Origin: Halorubrum sp. SD626R
Lineage (GTDB): Archaea > Halobacteriota > Halobacteria > Halobacteriales > Haloferacaceae
Length of the DNA stretch: 64,000 nucleotides
Direction: 5' to 3'
Assembly: GCF_001261915.1 (NCBI RefSeq)
Contig: NZ_CVRT01000031.1
Location: 38,759-102,758, forward strand
A program made the translations under genes and the position numbers. Each line of letters starts with the position of its first letter. Position 1 is the first letter of the stretch. Below are positions 9,410 through 18,784 of the stretch, piece after piece. Under the pieces are notes generated by a model, which saw only the letters and a program-made list of their open reading frames with translations, made no database searches and was not told the origin of the DNA.

Positions 9410-10888
9410 CTACGATTGGTCGGTGTCAGCCACATCGCGACTAGTGCCGCCAGTATCCTCGTTCCAGTCAGGCGTCCCAGTGAGAATGCCCCGAAGTTGT
9501 GGGAGAGGCTCCCCGACGCGTATCCCGTCGGCCGTAATCTCAAGTTCGCGAAGGCTGCGTTCGAAGTCGCTCGTTCGCATTTTCAGTGTCCCAATCACTT
9601 TCCGCATCTCGCCACGGTACTCAACGTGGCGCAGGAACACAATATTATCGGCAAGATTGCTCGTCCGCTCTTCAGACGCTTGGAAGTCCCCGGTGATATT
9701 GTGGACTTCATTAACCAGGAGAGTGGTGACACCAGCAGCCCGCAGGAACCGGCCAATCCGCACCAACGCACCCGTCGTGTCGGCAAGTCCACGGAGATTC
9801 TCTTGGAAGCCTTGTGACCCATCAATCATCACCACCTCAGTACCGTTGGTAACGGCCTCCCGGAGGAGATGCTCAAATTCACCAACCGTATACTCATCGG
9901 GGGAGACGTCGACAATAGAGAGTTCGCCGCTGTCCAGCGCAGCCTGAAGTGGAAGCCCAATTGCTTCTGCCCGATCACGAATTGTCCATTCTGCTTCTTC
10001 GAACTGGAATACCACGCTCTGTTTGCCCTCAAGTGCTGCTTGGATGAGGAACTGAAGCCCAGTCGTTGTCTTGCCGACGCCGGTTGGCCCGCTAAGCATT
10101 GTTATCGTGCCCTGATCTAACCCGCCATAGAGCAACTCATCGAGTTCGTCCACGCCAGATGAGAGCGGTTCCGTGTCGATCACTTGTTTCTGCGTATCGG
10201 GCACGAGTGCCGGCCATACTTCCAGTCCCGCCGCAGAAATATCGTAGAAATGATCCCCACGCCGGAACGACGACCCTCGGAACTTAGAGATACTGACCAT
10301 CCGGCTCTCAGGAGTCACATCAAGAGAAATGACAGTATCAACAAGAAACTGAATATCATCGTCTGTGATTGGCCCGCCAGCTTGAGACGTTAACATGCCC
10401 ATCGCGTCAATTTCTTTGAGATAATCAAGGAGACCGAGGATTCCGGACCGGAATTGCCGCTCGTCAGTTGTAAGATGTCGGAATTCTGTGATTGGGTCCA
10501 GTAACACGCGGTCTGGGTCGATCTCATCAATCTTCTCACGGAGATCGGCAATAAAGTCCGGCTGTTCGACTTCCGCTGACTCAAAGACGCTGTACGAGTT
10601 ACGCTCTGAGAACTGTTCTTGAGTCGGGGAAATATTATGGAAGTGAATTTGCTCGGTATGAAGATCGAACGCATCTGCGGTTTCCTCAACGTACGCCTGT
10701 GGCTCACCCATGTTGACGTACAGAGATGTCTCGCCAGCGTCTATCCCCGCCGAAAGAAAATGTAAGCCGAAAATTGTCTTCCCTGAACCAGGAGACCCGC
10801 GTATAAGCACGTTTCGCGGGTGGATGAGACCGCCGTTTAAAATACCGTCCAACCCACTAATACCCGTAGACAATCGTCGATCTGTCAT
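9410..10888 (-). CDS. KaiC-like double RecA-fold ATPase
   Basis: KaiC/RadA-family protein of 492 residues with two RecA-like ATPase domains. The first has Walker A GSPGSGKT at residues 31-38; the second has GPTGVGKTT at 267-275. The second domain keeps the paired glutamates typical of KaiC catalytic sites (FEE, 297-298). The first has only MGEP at the corresponding place (about 60-63), so its ATPase chemistry may be weaker. Each domain opens with a LSTGISGLD or LSSGVDELD motif of the family. It is the first gene of an apparent operon with two histidine kinases. No KaiA or KaiB is present, so the role is more likely an ATP-dependent signalling scaffold than a clock. Confidence 0.88.
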   Translation of the reverse strand: MTDRRLSTGISGLDGILNGGLIHPRNVLIRGSPGSGKTIFGLHFLSAGIDAGETSLYVNMGEPQAYVEETADAFDLHTEQIHFHNISPTQEQFSERNSYSVFESAEVEQPDFIADLREKIDEIDPDRVLLDPITEFRHLTTDERQFRSGILGLLDYLKEIDAMGMLTSQAGGPITDDDIQFLVDTVISLDVTPESRMVSISKFRGSSFRRGDHFYDISAAGLEVWPALVPDTQKQVIDTEPLSSGVDELDELLYGGLDQGTITMLSGPTGVGKTTTGLQFLIQAALEGKQSVVFQFEEAEWTIRDRAEAIGLPLQAALDSGELSIVDVSPDEYTVGEFEHLLREAVTNGTEVVMIDGSQGFQENLRGLADTTGALVRIGRFLRAAGVTTLLVNEVHNITGDFQASEERTSNLADNIVFLRHVEYRGEMRKVIGTLKMRTSDFERSLRELEITADGIRVGEPLPQLRGILTGTPDWNEDTGGTSRDVADTDQS

Positions 10889-11011
10889 AATAGGGTATTA
10901 CTCTTAGTCTTCAAGTAGTTTGTTGCTGTGACCGTGCTCTAGTCTTGTCTTTTATCGGCGGACAAGGCGAATACCCCGAGGCGATTCACTTTCTCCACCA
11001 AAGTCCAGAAC

Positions 11012-14005
11012 TCACTCTACAAGTTCGACCCCCGTAAATTCGAACCGTGTACCACCCTGTTCACTCTCGGTCACAGTAATCTCCCACTCGTGAGTGCTGG
11101 CAATTTGCTCGACGATCCGCAGGCCGAAGCCGGTCCCCTCCTCATTGGTCGAGTAGCCCGCCTCAAATATTTCCTCGCGGTCACTCCCTGGGATACCGGT
11201 TCCGGTATCCGCCACGTAGAAGCCGTTCTCTATTGTACCGACGGATACTGTCACGTTTTCGTCGTTATGTTCGACTGCGTTACGATAGAGATTCTCAAAT
11301 AGTTGCTGAAGACGGCTCTGATCGGCCTTGACAACCTGAGAGACATTAGATTCGAGTGCTGCCTGTCCCGTGCCAACGGTTTGCCAACTGTCCTTGGCTA
11401 TGTCCGCAAGTCCAACTGGTTCGGGCTCACCAATCTTCTCACCCTCTCGTGCCAGTGTTAGTAAGTCCTCTATGAGCGCGCCGATCCGATCGAGTGCCTG
11501 GGCAACACCCTCAATATGGTCACTCTCGCACTCCTCACGAATCAGTTCTAACCGTCCGACAGCCACTTGAAGCGGATTTCTTAAATCGTGGCTGACAATG
11601 CTGGCGAACCCCTCAAGTCGCTCGTTCTGACGTTCGAGTTCCCGTTTGTTCTCGACTTCCTCGGTGACATTCTGTGAGACTGCCATCACGTACTCGATCT
11701 CATTGTTGTTGGTCCGAACAGGGGCGGTCTGAATTCGGTATTGCCTGCCCCCGTACTCCTGTCCGAACGTGCTGGCATTCCCATTCAGCGTTTCCTCGTA
11801 GTAGTGACAGAGTTCATTCGCGATGTCTTCCGGGAACAGATCGTGTGATTTCCGACCCTCGATATCGTCGGGAGGTAGGCCAATGTTGCCCAGTTCTCTG
11901 CCACCGGCGCGTACGTATTCGAGATCCGTGTTGATGAGGAATACCGCACCGTCCGGGAAATTCTTGGCTAGTGTCTCGTACTGGTTTTTTAACTCCTGTA
12001 ACTCCTGTTCACGTTTTTTTCGGTGGGTCACATCCCGGAGTGTTCCAACTGAGCCGTTGAATTGGTCGCCTTCGTACGGGAGAACGCCCATTTGATCTTC
12101 ACAGACAATCGGGTCACCCTCCCGCGGGTGCACCGTCACTTCGAATGTGAGCGTTTCCGGGCCATCACTTGACAACAACCGTCCCAACTGGTGTTCTGCC
12201 TGTTCGACAGCCTCCTCGTCTTTGATGAGCGACGGTGTGTTCCCAAAGATAGTTTCCCGGTCGTAGCCGACTAACTCGACGAACTCGTCGTTGACGTAGG
12301 TGAACCGGCCCTCTTCGTCAATCACGTACACTGCGTCGGTCAGTGCTTCAATGATCGTTTCGTACTCTTCTAATCCTCGCTTGCGGTTCTCGCGCTCGGT
12401 GACGTCCTGAAACTTTGAAAAGATCGACTGTACGTCCCCTTCTGCGTTGGTAACAACACGGTTGTGCCACTCACCGGTGAATACTTCGCCGTCCTTTCGG
12501 ACGTTCCGATTGAGTGCGTGTTTTCCGCCATTGGCATTGAGAAGGCTCTCGACGACAGTGCCAATTTTGTCATGGTCATCGGCGGCGACAATCATTTCCC
12601 ATGGTTCGCCGCGTATCTCTTGCTCACCATATCCAAGGATTTCTTCAGCCCGTGCGTTCAGCCGTTCGAATCGGAATGTGTTGTCCCACTGGACGGCCCC
12701 AAGTGGGGATTCCTCGAATAACAGCGCGAGTTCCTGCTGTCGTTGGCGAGTAGTCTGCTCGTGTTCGACGCGATTAAGCGCTGCTATGAGACTCCCTGCC
12801 AGTAGCTCTCCGAGCGCGGTGTCCTGTTGATCGAAGGCTGCTCGCTTCTCGGAGCCAGCGATCAGTACCCCATGGTCAGCAAGTGGCAGATACAAGTGAC
12901 CAGCGAGATCAGTTCCGGTGTTGTGGCTGTCCGAATCTTGCTGTACATCTGCTATTACTGCTGGTTCGCCGTCGCGGTAGACTCGTCCCGCGATACTGTC
13001 CGTCACAGGAAGTGGTTGTATATTTCCGATGAGCGAGTTTAGCTCATCCGTCTGTGCCACGGGAACCAGTTGAGTGTCGTCAGCTTCGGAGACGTGGATA
13101 GCATTTGCCTTGAAATTGAGGATATCACTGGCAGCCTCAACGCCAATATCAGCGACCTCTTGTCTGGTTTCTGCCTCTAGGAGTGCCTGTGTAGCCCGGT
13201 TCAGTTCGGTTAACTGTCGTTCACGTGTTTTTTTCTCAGTGATGTCGTTGACTGCCCCGCGGAGCTTCGTTACTTGCTCCCCAGATTCCACGACTGGAGT
13301 GATCGTAACGTCCAAGAGACGCTCGTCGCTGCCGCCTGGATGGAGTCGCCACGTGTCTCGTAGTTTATCACCTGCTTCGAAACCCTTCTCGAGTGCTTGC
13401 TGAACTTCTTCGCGGTCATCCGGGTGGAACAATTCTATCGCCTTTTCAACAGGGATTTCAGTCAGGTTGGGACGCTCGATAATTCGACGGGCACCAACGG
13501 TCAGCAAGACCCTACCACTCTCTCTGTCAAGTTCGAACCCGCCGGTGTTGCCCGCAAACTCTGTCAGGCGCATCAGTTCTTCCTGTCTGTCAGCGCGCTC
13601 AGCCTCACGTCGGGTGTTGACCGCGTTCCGAATTCGGTTGGCCAAGAGTTCGTACGTCTCTGAACCTGTTCCCTTCTGAAGATAGTCTGTTACATCGGCG
13701 GAGATCGCCTCACTGGCTACCTCTTCACTGCCCTTGCCGGTAAAGAGAATGAACGGGAGGTCTGGATTGTTCTCACGGACACCTTGTAAGAGTTCTAAGC
13801 CATCCATGCCGGGCATGTTGTAGTCCGAGACAATACAGTCGGGTAGGTGACTATCAACCCGTTCTAGGACCTCGTTACCGCTGTTTGCTGTCTCAACAGT
13901 GAATTTATCATCCTCACGTTCGAGGAACGTCGCAGTCAGGTCTGTAAGAGACGGCTCATCGTCAACGTGGAGAACCTGAATCTGGTGTTCCGAAGCGAGA
14001 GTCAT
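11012..14005 (-). CDS. Hybrid receiver/PAS/GAF sensor histidine kinase
   Basis: Soluble multidomain kinase of 997 residues. An intact receiver comes first (about 8-125), with acidic pocket DDE, phosphoacceptor Asp61 in SDYNMPGMDG, a T in LFTGKG and a Lys in LQKG. A PAS domain (about 145-265), a GAF domain (about 270-420) and three more PAS domains (about 430-545, 550-670 and 680-790) follow. The HisKA box is FASIVSHDLRNP with His806. The ATPase has ENLYRNAVEH, DTGTGIP and GTGFGLRIVEQI. An N-terminal receiver lets the kinase take phosphate from another kinase. It faces away from the cheW-like gene at 14303 across a 297-base region. No membrane segments. Confidence 0.92.
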   Translation of the reverse strand: MTLASEHQIQVLHVDDEPSLTDLTATFLEREDDKFTVETANSGNEVLERVDSHLPDCIVSDYNMPGMDGLELLQGVRENNPDLPFILFTGKGSEEVASEAISADVTDYLQKGTGSETYELLANRIRNAVNTRREAERADRQEELMRLTEFAGNTGGFELDRESGRVLLTVGARRIIERPNLTEIPVEKAIELFHPDDREEVQQALEKGFEAGDKLRDTWRLHPGGSDERLLDVTITPVVESGEQVTKLRGAVNDITEKKTRERQLTELNRATQALLEAETRQEVADIGVEAASDILNFKANAIHVSEADDTQLVPVAQTDELNSLIGNIQPLPVTDSIAGRVYRDGEPAVIADVQQDSDSHNTGTDLAGHLYLPLADHGVLIAGSEKRAAFDQQDTALGELLAGSLIAALNRVEHEQTTRQRQQELALLFEESPLGAVQWDNTFRFERLNARAEEILGYGEQEIRGEPWEMIVAADDHDKIGTVVESLLNANGGKHALNRNVRKDGEVFTGEWHNRVVTNAEGDVQSIFSKFQDVTERENRKRGLEEYETIIEALTDAVYVIDEEGRFTYVNDEFVELVGYDRETIFGNTPSLIKDEEAVEQAEHQLGRLLSSDGPETLTFEVTVHPREGDPIVCEDQMGVLPYEGDQFNGSVGTLRDVTHRKKREQELQELKNQYETLAKNFPDGAVFLINTDLEYVRAGGRELGNIGLPPDDIEGRKSHDLFPEDIANELCHYYEETLNGNASTFGQEYGGRQYRIQTAPVRTNNNEIEYVMAVSQNVTEEVENKRELERQNERLEGFASIVSHDLRNPLQVAVGRLELIREECESDHIEGVAQALDRIGALIEDLLTLAREGEKIGEPEPVGLADIAKDSWQTVGTGQAALESNVSQVVKADQSRLQQLFENLYRNAVEHNDENVTVSVGTIENGFYVADTGTGIPGSDREEIFEAGYSTNEEGTGFGLRIVEQIASTHEWEITVTESEQGGTRFEFTGVELVE

Positions 14006-14302
14006 TACCCGTTACTTTGACACCAGTTCTATAACACTTTCTGAGGATTATCATGTTTGATTTGTTCTTGTATAGCACATTGTTGATGGAGAGAGTTCTT
14101 GCGATTTCGAGATACACCACTTCTGTGAGATATCTCGCACCACAGTAGCTCTGCCGACTACCTACTGAGTGAGGTTTATAAAAGAAATCCGTGCCAACAA
14201 CCTCCACGAGAAGAGCGAGAGTCAAGATGATTTTACGGGTCTGACAATCAAAGCTAATAATTTCAGAGGTACAGTTATTTGTATCTTCACCAAAGACTCT
14301 TT

Positions 14303-14788
14303 ATGTCAGTCACAGAAACTGAAGCTGAACCCACCAAAGTGCTGGAGTTTGGCTTGGGCAACGGGACGTACTGTCTGGATATCGGGATCATCGACGAAAT
14401 CGTTGACGCCGGCAAGCTCACGCGGATCCCTAATTCCCCTGACCACGTTGAAGGCGTAATGGACCTGCGAGGACGTACGACAACGATTGTTGACCCGAAG
14501 ACACTCTTTTCGATCGACGAGAAAGGACCCCGCGAACGGATTGTGGTGTTCGACGACGACGAGACCGATGGGAGCGGTGCCGTCGGCTGGATGGTTGATG
14601 AACTGTTCCAAGTCCGCGACGTGGCTCCGGAAGACGTGGATCAAGCAACAACCGTTAATGGCGAAGGAGTTAATGGAATCGTCAAATCCGAAAACCGCTT
14701 CTTGATCTGGGTCACTACAGATATCGACGAGGTCGTGGACTTCGAAGCTCCCAATCTCGTGAGGGAGAAGGAGCAGGCCGACGAATAG
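14303..14788 (+). CDS. cheW: CheW-like chemotaxis adaptor
   Basis: Single CheW domain of 161 residues, the adaptor that couples chemotaxis transducers to CheA. The opening LEFGLGNGTYCLDIGIIDEIV and the GVMDLRGRTTTIVDP segment match the family's conserved fold and its transducer-binding strand. ATG 14303 was chosen over an upstream TTG at 14279: the ATG lies about 28 bases after an AT-rich TTATTT run, which fits a leaderless message, and the family starts close to this point. It has no cheA, cheY or cheB neighbours, so it is a solitary adaptor, possibly serving the transducer at the start of the window. Confidence 0.9.
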   Translation: MSVTETEAEPTKVLEFGLGNGTYCLDIGIIDEIVDAGKLTRIPNSPDHVEGVMDLRGRTTTIVDPKTLFSIDEKGPRERIVVFDDDETDGSGAVGWMVDELFQVRDVAPEDVDQATTVNGEGVNGIVKSENRFLIWVTTDIDEVVDFEAPNLVREKEQADE

Positions 14789-15099
14789 TGGGTCGACGGA
14801 TCAGCATAATACAACGTGGAGACTCCGACCTCAACTCGTGCGGGACGGTAAGAGACAGCTTTTAGCGCGGGGAGGACGTTAATGATACTGCTGTCGGGCT
14901 AACTTGCGCTGTGTCTCATGTACGTCCCAGATTAACAAATATATCTATTATTGGGGGATATGTGACTGGTAGAGTGATTACAATTATCTACAGACTCAAG
15001 ATGTAATGAGTTGTTAGAGGCGTGTACCACTGCTAGACTCATATACCAAACGACACTTTACACGTGGTCCCGAATAGTCGTAGTGAGGCTACGAAACTG
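14789..15099. other. Intergenic stretch without a recognisable gene
   Basis: No convincing coding frame, RNA gene or repeat was seen here. AT-rich runs near 14935-14960 could be a terminator for the cheW-like gene, and the last 60 bases must hold the promoter of the PepSY gene. Nothing more can be supported. Confidence 0.4.
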
Positions 15100-15726
15100 A
15101 TGCAATCTAACAGTCGGAAGATAATCGGAGGTGCCGTTGTTGCAATCGCCTTGCTCGCCGTTGTCGGCAGCGGGGTAGCATTCGCGCAAGGGAGTGGATC
15201 ATCACTCGTATCGGACGTTGATGACGACGACTCAATTCCAGAGAGTAACGTCACACTTTCTGAGCAAGAAGCAATTGATATCGCAACTGCCGAAGCTAAT
15301 GGGACTGTTAATGAAGTTGAACTTGAAAACGAAGACAGCGTACCCGTCTACAAAATAAAGCTCGTGGCGACAAGCGGCTCAGAGACCGAAGTTGCTGTCC
15401 ACGCAGACGATGGCACGGTCCTCGAAACTGAGAGCGAAGACGAGGAGATGGACGAAGACTCGATTTCGGAGAGTAACGTTTCACTCACTGAGCAAGAAGC
15501 AATTGATATCGCAACTGCTGAAGCCAACGGAACTGTTGACGAAGTTGAACTCGAAACTGAGGATGGCGCACCCGTCTACGAAGTCGAACTCGTGACGGCA
15601 AACGGCTCAGAAACTGAAGTTGCCGTCCACGCAGACGATGGTACGGTCCTCGAAACTGAGAGCGAAGCCGACGAAGATGAGGAGGCAGACGGCGAGGATG
15701 AGTACGAAGACAGCGACGACGAATAA
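15100..15726 (+). CDS. Secreted protein with two tandem PepSY domains
   Basis: Exported or membrane-anchored acidic protein of 208 residues. The start region has basic residues and then a hydrophobic segment, GGAVVAIALLAVVGSGVAFA, that reads as a signal peptide. Two PepSY units of 76 residues each follow: LSEQEAIDIATAEANGTVNEVELE and LTEQEAIDIATAEANGTVDEVELE share nearly every residue. The tail is almost all Asp and Glu. PepSY domains are thought to inhibit peptidases or sense at the cell surface. ATG 15100 was chosen over a GTG at 15064 because it places the basic residues directly before the hydrophobic core. It precedes a small membrane protein and a winged-helix regulator on the same strand. 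Confidence 0.8.
   Translation: MQSNSRKIIGGAVVAIALLAVVGSGVAFAQGSGSSLVSDVDDDDSIPESNVTLSEQEAIDIATAEANGTVNEVELENEDSVPVYKIKLVATSGSETEVAVHADDGTVLETESEDEEMDEDSISESNVSLTEQEAIDIATAEANGTVDEVELETEDGAPVYEVELVTANGSETEVAVHADDGTVLETESEADEDEEADGEDEYEDSDDE
15235..15690 (+). repeat. Tandem 228-bp duplication encoding the PepSY units
   Basis: The unit beginning at 15235 recurs at 15463, a period of 228 bases (76 codons). Long stretches are identical, including the segments encoding EQEAIDIATAEANGT and EVAVHADDGTVLETES. The copies differ mostly at third positions, so selection has kept both after the duplication. Confidence 0.85.
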
Positions 15727-15822
15727 ACGGTGGTGTCGCTCAACAATATGACCGTCAGAACCAACGGTCGCGTGTGACCACCTAGCAAATAATTAGATAG
15801 CCCCCACACCCAATTTCATTAT

Positions 15823-16119
15823 ATGACAGAGATTGAATTGTTTGAACCGGAAACGTTCATCCGGGCTCTTACGCTCTTAGTGACGATGATTGTGGTTCTT
15901 ATTACCGCGTTCGCTTACTACCGCACCCGGGTCCGTCGTATTCTTGTCCTTGCGCTGCTCGCAGCGCTACTCGCAACCGATCTCATGTTAGAGGTCGGTG
16001 ACGAGTTCTTCGAGGAAGGGATCCCACACTTCGAGTTGCTCACGAGCCTGTTTGCACTCGGGATTGCACTCCTCTTGTTATCGACAGTAATCTGGCGCTT
16101 CGATTGGCAGCCACGATGA
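15823..16119 (+). CDS. Small three-helix membrane protein partnered with a winged-helix regulator
   Basis: Membrane protein of 98 residues with about three hydrophobic helices (8-27, 33-52 and 65-88) and short charged ends. It resembles the DUF7521-type haloarchaeal proteins that stand directly before a two-domain winged-helix regulator, as here (42 bases). No enzymatic motif is visible. The pairing suggests a membrane sensor or modulator of that regulator; this is inference. A TATA-like ATAATTAG lies about 30 bases before the ATG. Confidence 0.75.
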   Translation: MTEIELFEPETFIRALTLLVTMIVVLITAFAYYRTRVRRILVLALLAALLATDLMLEVGDEFFEEGIPHFELLTSLFALGIALLLLSTVIWRFDWQPR

Positions 16120-16161
16120 TATCCCCACGCGCCACAGCCGGCTCACAGAAACGAAACGCAG

Positions 16162-16701
16162 ATGGTTAGACGCCGACCTCACGACGGCGAGGAAGACATC
16201 CTTGAGCTAGAGACGCGGAAGGAGATCTTCGAATACGTCAAAGCAAACCCGGGTGTTCACTTCAGCCAAGCGAAGCGCGAACTCGATATGGAGACCGGGC
16301 TTTTACAGCACCATCTCGACACGCTCGAAAACTATGACGTGCTCATGAGCGAGGACCATCAGGGTAAACGTCGGTTGTTCGTCGCCGAGGAACTCGATAG
16401 TGAAGAGCGTGAGATACTGTCGTCCCTCCGATACGAGACGGCCCGCCATGTCTTGTTGTTCTTGATACAAGAGGAGACGGCCCGAAATGGGGCGATCGCC
16501 GAAGAGGTCGGCGTGGCGCCAGCGACGGTTTCTTGGCACGTGTCACGCCTCGTTGAAGAGGGGATTATCTCCGAGGTTCGAGATGGCCGAACGACGCTCT
16601 ACACTGTTGCCGACGAGGAATTGACGATGCAACTCCTCGTACGATATCAGGAAAGTTTCGTTGACAGGGCAGTCGATAATGTGCTTGACTTCTGGGGTTA
16701 A
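16162..16701 (+). CDS. Two-domain winged-helix transcriptional regulator
   Basis: DNA-binding protein of 179 residues with two winged-helix units. The first (about 12-75) contains NPGVHFSQAKRELDMETGLLQHHLDTLENYDVL-type recognition sequence. The second (about 88-150) contains NGAIAEEVGVAPATVSWHVSRLVEEGII. Both have the ArsR/MarR-like helix-turn-helix followed by a hairpin wing. It lies 42 bases after the small membrane protein and is probably cotranscribed with it. The target is unknown. A likely candidate is the PepSY gene just upstream or its own operon, but no operator was identified. Confidence 0.85.
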   Translation: MVRRRPHDGEEDILELETRKEIFEYVKANPGVHFSQAKRELDMETGLLQHHLDTLENYDVLMSEDHQGKRRLFVAEELDSEEREILSSLRYETARHVLLFLIQEETARNGAIAEEVGVAPATVSWHVSRLVEEGIISEVRDGRTTLYTVADEELTMQLLVRYQESFVDRAVDNVLDFWG

Positions 16702-16961
16702 CTCCGCGATCTGAGGTACAAACTAATTAAAATATGATCCATTCTTACACCACTACCTAACAGATACATGTATCCACAACATGGTCACCAGAACATACGT
16801 TACAATCAAAGAGCTTCCGGCAGCCTACACGCAAGCGAATTCTATCGGTTGATTTAGCATTCAGATAAAAAACGCAGTTCCCGTGCTGACAACACCCTGT
16901 GTATCTCGCACGACTTTCCTGACAGGTAGCGGGGAAGTACGCGATCGGTACATGAATGGCC

Positions 16962-16968
16962 TTTATAT
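16962..16968 (+). promoter_or_regulatory. TATA element of the 7TM/PAS kinase gene
   Basis: TTTATAT lies 24-30 bases before the ATG at 16992, the expected place for a leaderless haloarchaeal transcript. Confidence 0.5.
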
Positions 16969-16991
16969 GACATTTTGCTAATTATCCTAAT

Positions 16992-18740
16992 ATGAGTGTG
17001 ACCCAGTTTGATCTAATCTTGTTCGGGGTTCCGGCTCTGATATCAGTAGGTGTCGCGCTGTTTGCGTGGGAACATCGATCGAGCCCCGGTGGCAAGCCAC
17101 TCGTCATCCACGGACTCGGATCAGCCGTCTGGATACTTAGCTATGGAATAGGCACCAGAATAAATAGTCAGTTGATTGCTCCACGTATGTTGGGCGTTTC
17201 GTGGCTTGCTGCGGTTGTGGTGGCATTCTCCGGTATGTATGTCGCTGTGGAGTATACTGAACGGACGTGGCTCAAACAACCAATAGCACTAGGCAGTGTT
17301 GGTGGTTATCTCTGTCTGGAAGCGTTAGTGATCGGACTCAATCCTGGCGGCTTGTTCTATACCCGTACGCCGACAGTTGTTCAAGCTGGGACACCAGTCT
17401 ATGAGTTTGGTATCTGGTGGACAGTACACCTTTTTGTGGTGTTTGTCGCAGCCACTGCGATGTTGGGGATGTTTCTCGAAGCGTATTTGACCCAGAGTGG
17501 GGCGTATCGTCAACAGGCCCGTACAGTACTTGGCGGTGTCGTAGTCATCTATCTGACGGCAATTATTGAGGTCGCTGGACTTGAGCCATATCCAGACCCA
17601 CTGTACAACGCAACGATGGCTGGGAGTACGGTCTTGTCCGTAACTTTCCTCTGGGCTCTCTTCTACGCTGATTTTCTGGAGTTAGCTCCCATCGCACGCA
17701 GGGCGTTATTAGATGACATAGATGATGCTGCGATAGTCCTTGATCATCAGGATCGTCTCGTTTACGCCAACGGCGTTGCCCATGACTTGTTTGATACTGA
17801 CCCAGAGTACGTCGGCATGCCGGCAGACGACTTTGTTTCCTCAGCCGGAAATCAAGAACTCAACCAGCTTACTGAGGTGGCCGACGGTAAGACAGGAATT
17901 GAGATCACAAATGGGAATGAGAAACGATACTTTTCTGTGTCAGCGTCAACAGTCGGCAGCGACGAGAGACGCCGTACATTCGTGTTACATGAAACTACGG
18001 CAGAAAGAGAGTACAGACACCGCATTGAAGAGCAACGAGACAATCTAGATATTCTTAATCAAGTATTGCGTCACGACATCCGGAATAATCTCCAATTGAT
18101 ACTCGCGTATACTGAGATGGTTGTAGACACGATAGATGATGATGAGTTACAGAGACACTTGGAGACCGTCAGTGAAAACGCAGAGCAGGCAGTTGATCTC
18201 ACGAAGGTAGCCCGAGAGATGGCAGCCGTCATGCTCTCAGGAGAACAAGAACTTGAGGCGGTCAGTATCCGGCCCGTGGTAATGTCTGAGGTGGAACAGA
18301 CTCGTGAGGCATATCCAGACGCCAACATCATCACCGCTTCGGAGGTACAACAGGTCTCTGTGCGGGCCAACGAAATGTTAGGCTCTGTGTTCCGCAACCT
18401 GCTAAAAAATGCAGTTCAACATAATGACAAACCGGTTCCGACCGTTGCGGTATCATCGAAAACAGAGGATGAGCATATCAGCATTCGAGTTACAGACAAC
18501 GGCCCCGGTATTTCCGATGCCGCAAAGGAGGACATCTTCGGCAAAGGCGAAAAGGGCCTCGACAGTGGGGGCACCGGAATCGGTCTCTACCTAGTCAAGT
18601 CGCTGGTAGAGAGCTACGGGGGTGACATCTGGATTGAAGACCGGGAAGAAGGCGACGTTATTGAGACGGAAACACCCGCTGATACACCGCCTGAGGGTGT
18701 AGTGTTTATTGTCAATCTTCCATTCATACCGAAGGATTAA
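16992..18740 (+). CDS. 7TM sensor histidine kinase with one PAS domain
   Basis: Membrane sensor kinase of 582 residues. Residues 1 to about 225 form roughly seven hydrophobic helices. One PAS-like domain follows (about 235-330; DDAAIVLDHQDRLVYANGVAHDLF). The phosphoacceptor box is QVLRHDIRNNLQLILAY, and the ATPase domain has KNAVQHND, DNGPGISDAA and GTGIGLYLVKSLVE. The architecture matches the kinase at 2383 with two fewer PAS units, so the two are paralogues. No response regulator is adjacent. Downstream DNA is degenerate, so this is the last intact gene of the first signalling block. Confidence 0.9.
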   Translation: MSVTQFDLILFGVPALISVGVALFAWEHRSSPGGKPLVIHGLGSAVWILSYGIGTRINSQLIAPRMLGVSWLAAVVVAFSGMYVAVEYTERTWLKQPIALGSVGGYLCLEALVIGLNPGGLFYTRTPTVVQAGTPVYEFGIWWTVHLFVVFVAATAMLGMFLEAYLTQSGAYRQQARTVLGGVVVIYLTAIIEVAGLEPYPDPLYNATMAGSTVLSVTFLWALFYADFLELAPIARRALLDDIDDAAIVLDHQDRLVYANGVAHDLFDTDPEYVGMPADDFVSSAGNQELNQLTEVADGKTGIEITNGNEKRYFSVSASTVGSDERRRTFVLHETTAEREYRHRIEEQRDNLDILNQVLRHDIRNNLQLILAYTEMVVDTIDDDELQRHLETVSENAEQAVDLTKVAREMAAVMLSGEQELEAVSIRPVVMSEVEQTREAYPDANIITASEVQQVSVRANEMLGSVFRNLLKNAVQHNDKPVPTVAVSSKTEDEHISIRVTDNGPGISDAAKEDIFGKGEKGLDSGGTGIGLYLVKSLVESYGGDIWIEDREEGDVIETETPADTPPEGVVFIVNLPFIPKD

Positions 18741-18784
18741 TATATACTGTACGCTCTTCCGGCGGAGGTCGTTGATACAGCTCA

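Noticed and set aside
9410..10888. KaiC-like protein as part of a circadian clock
   Set aside because: No kaiA or kaiB is present, and the first ATPase domain lacks the paired catalytic glutamates; a signalling ATPase is more likely.
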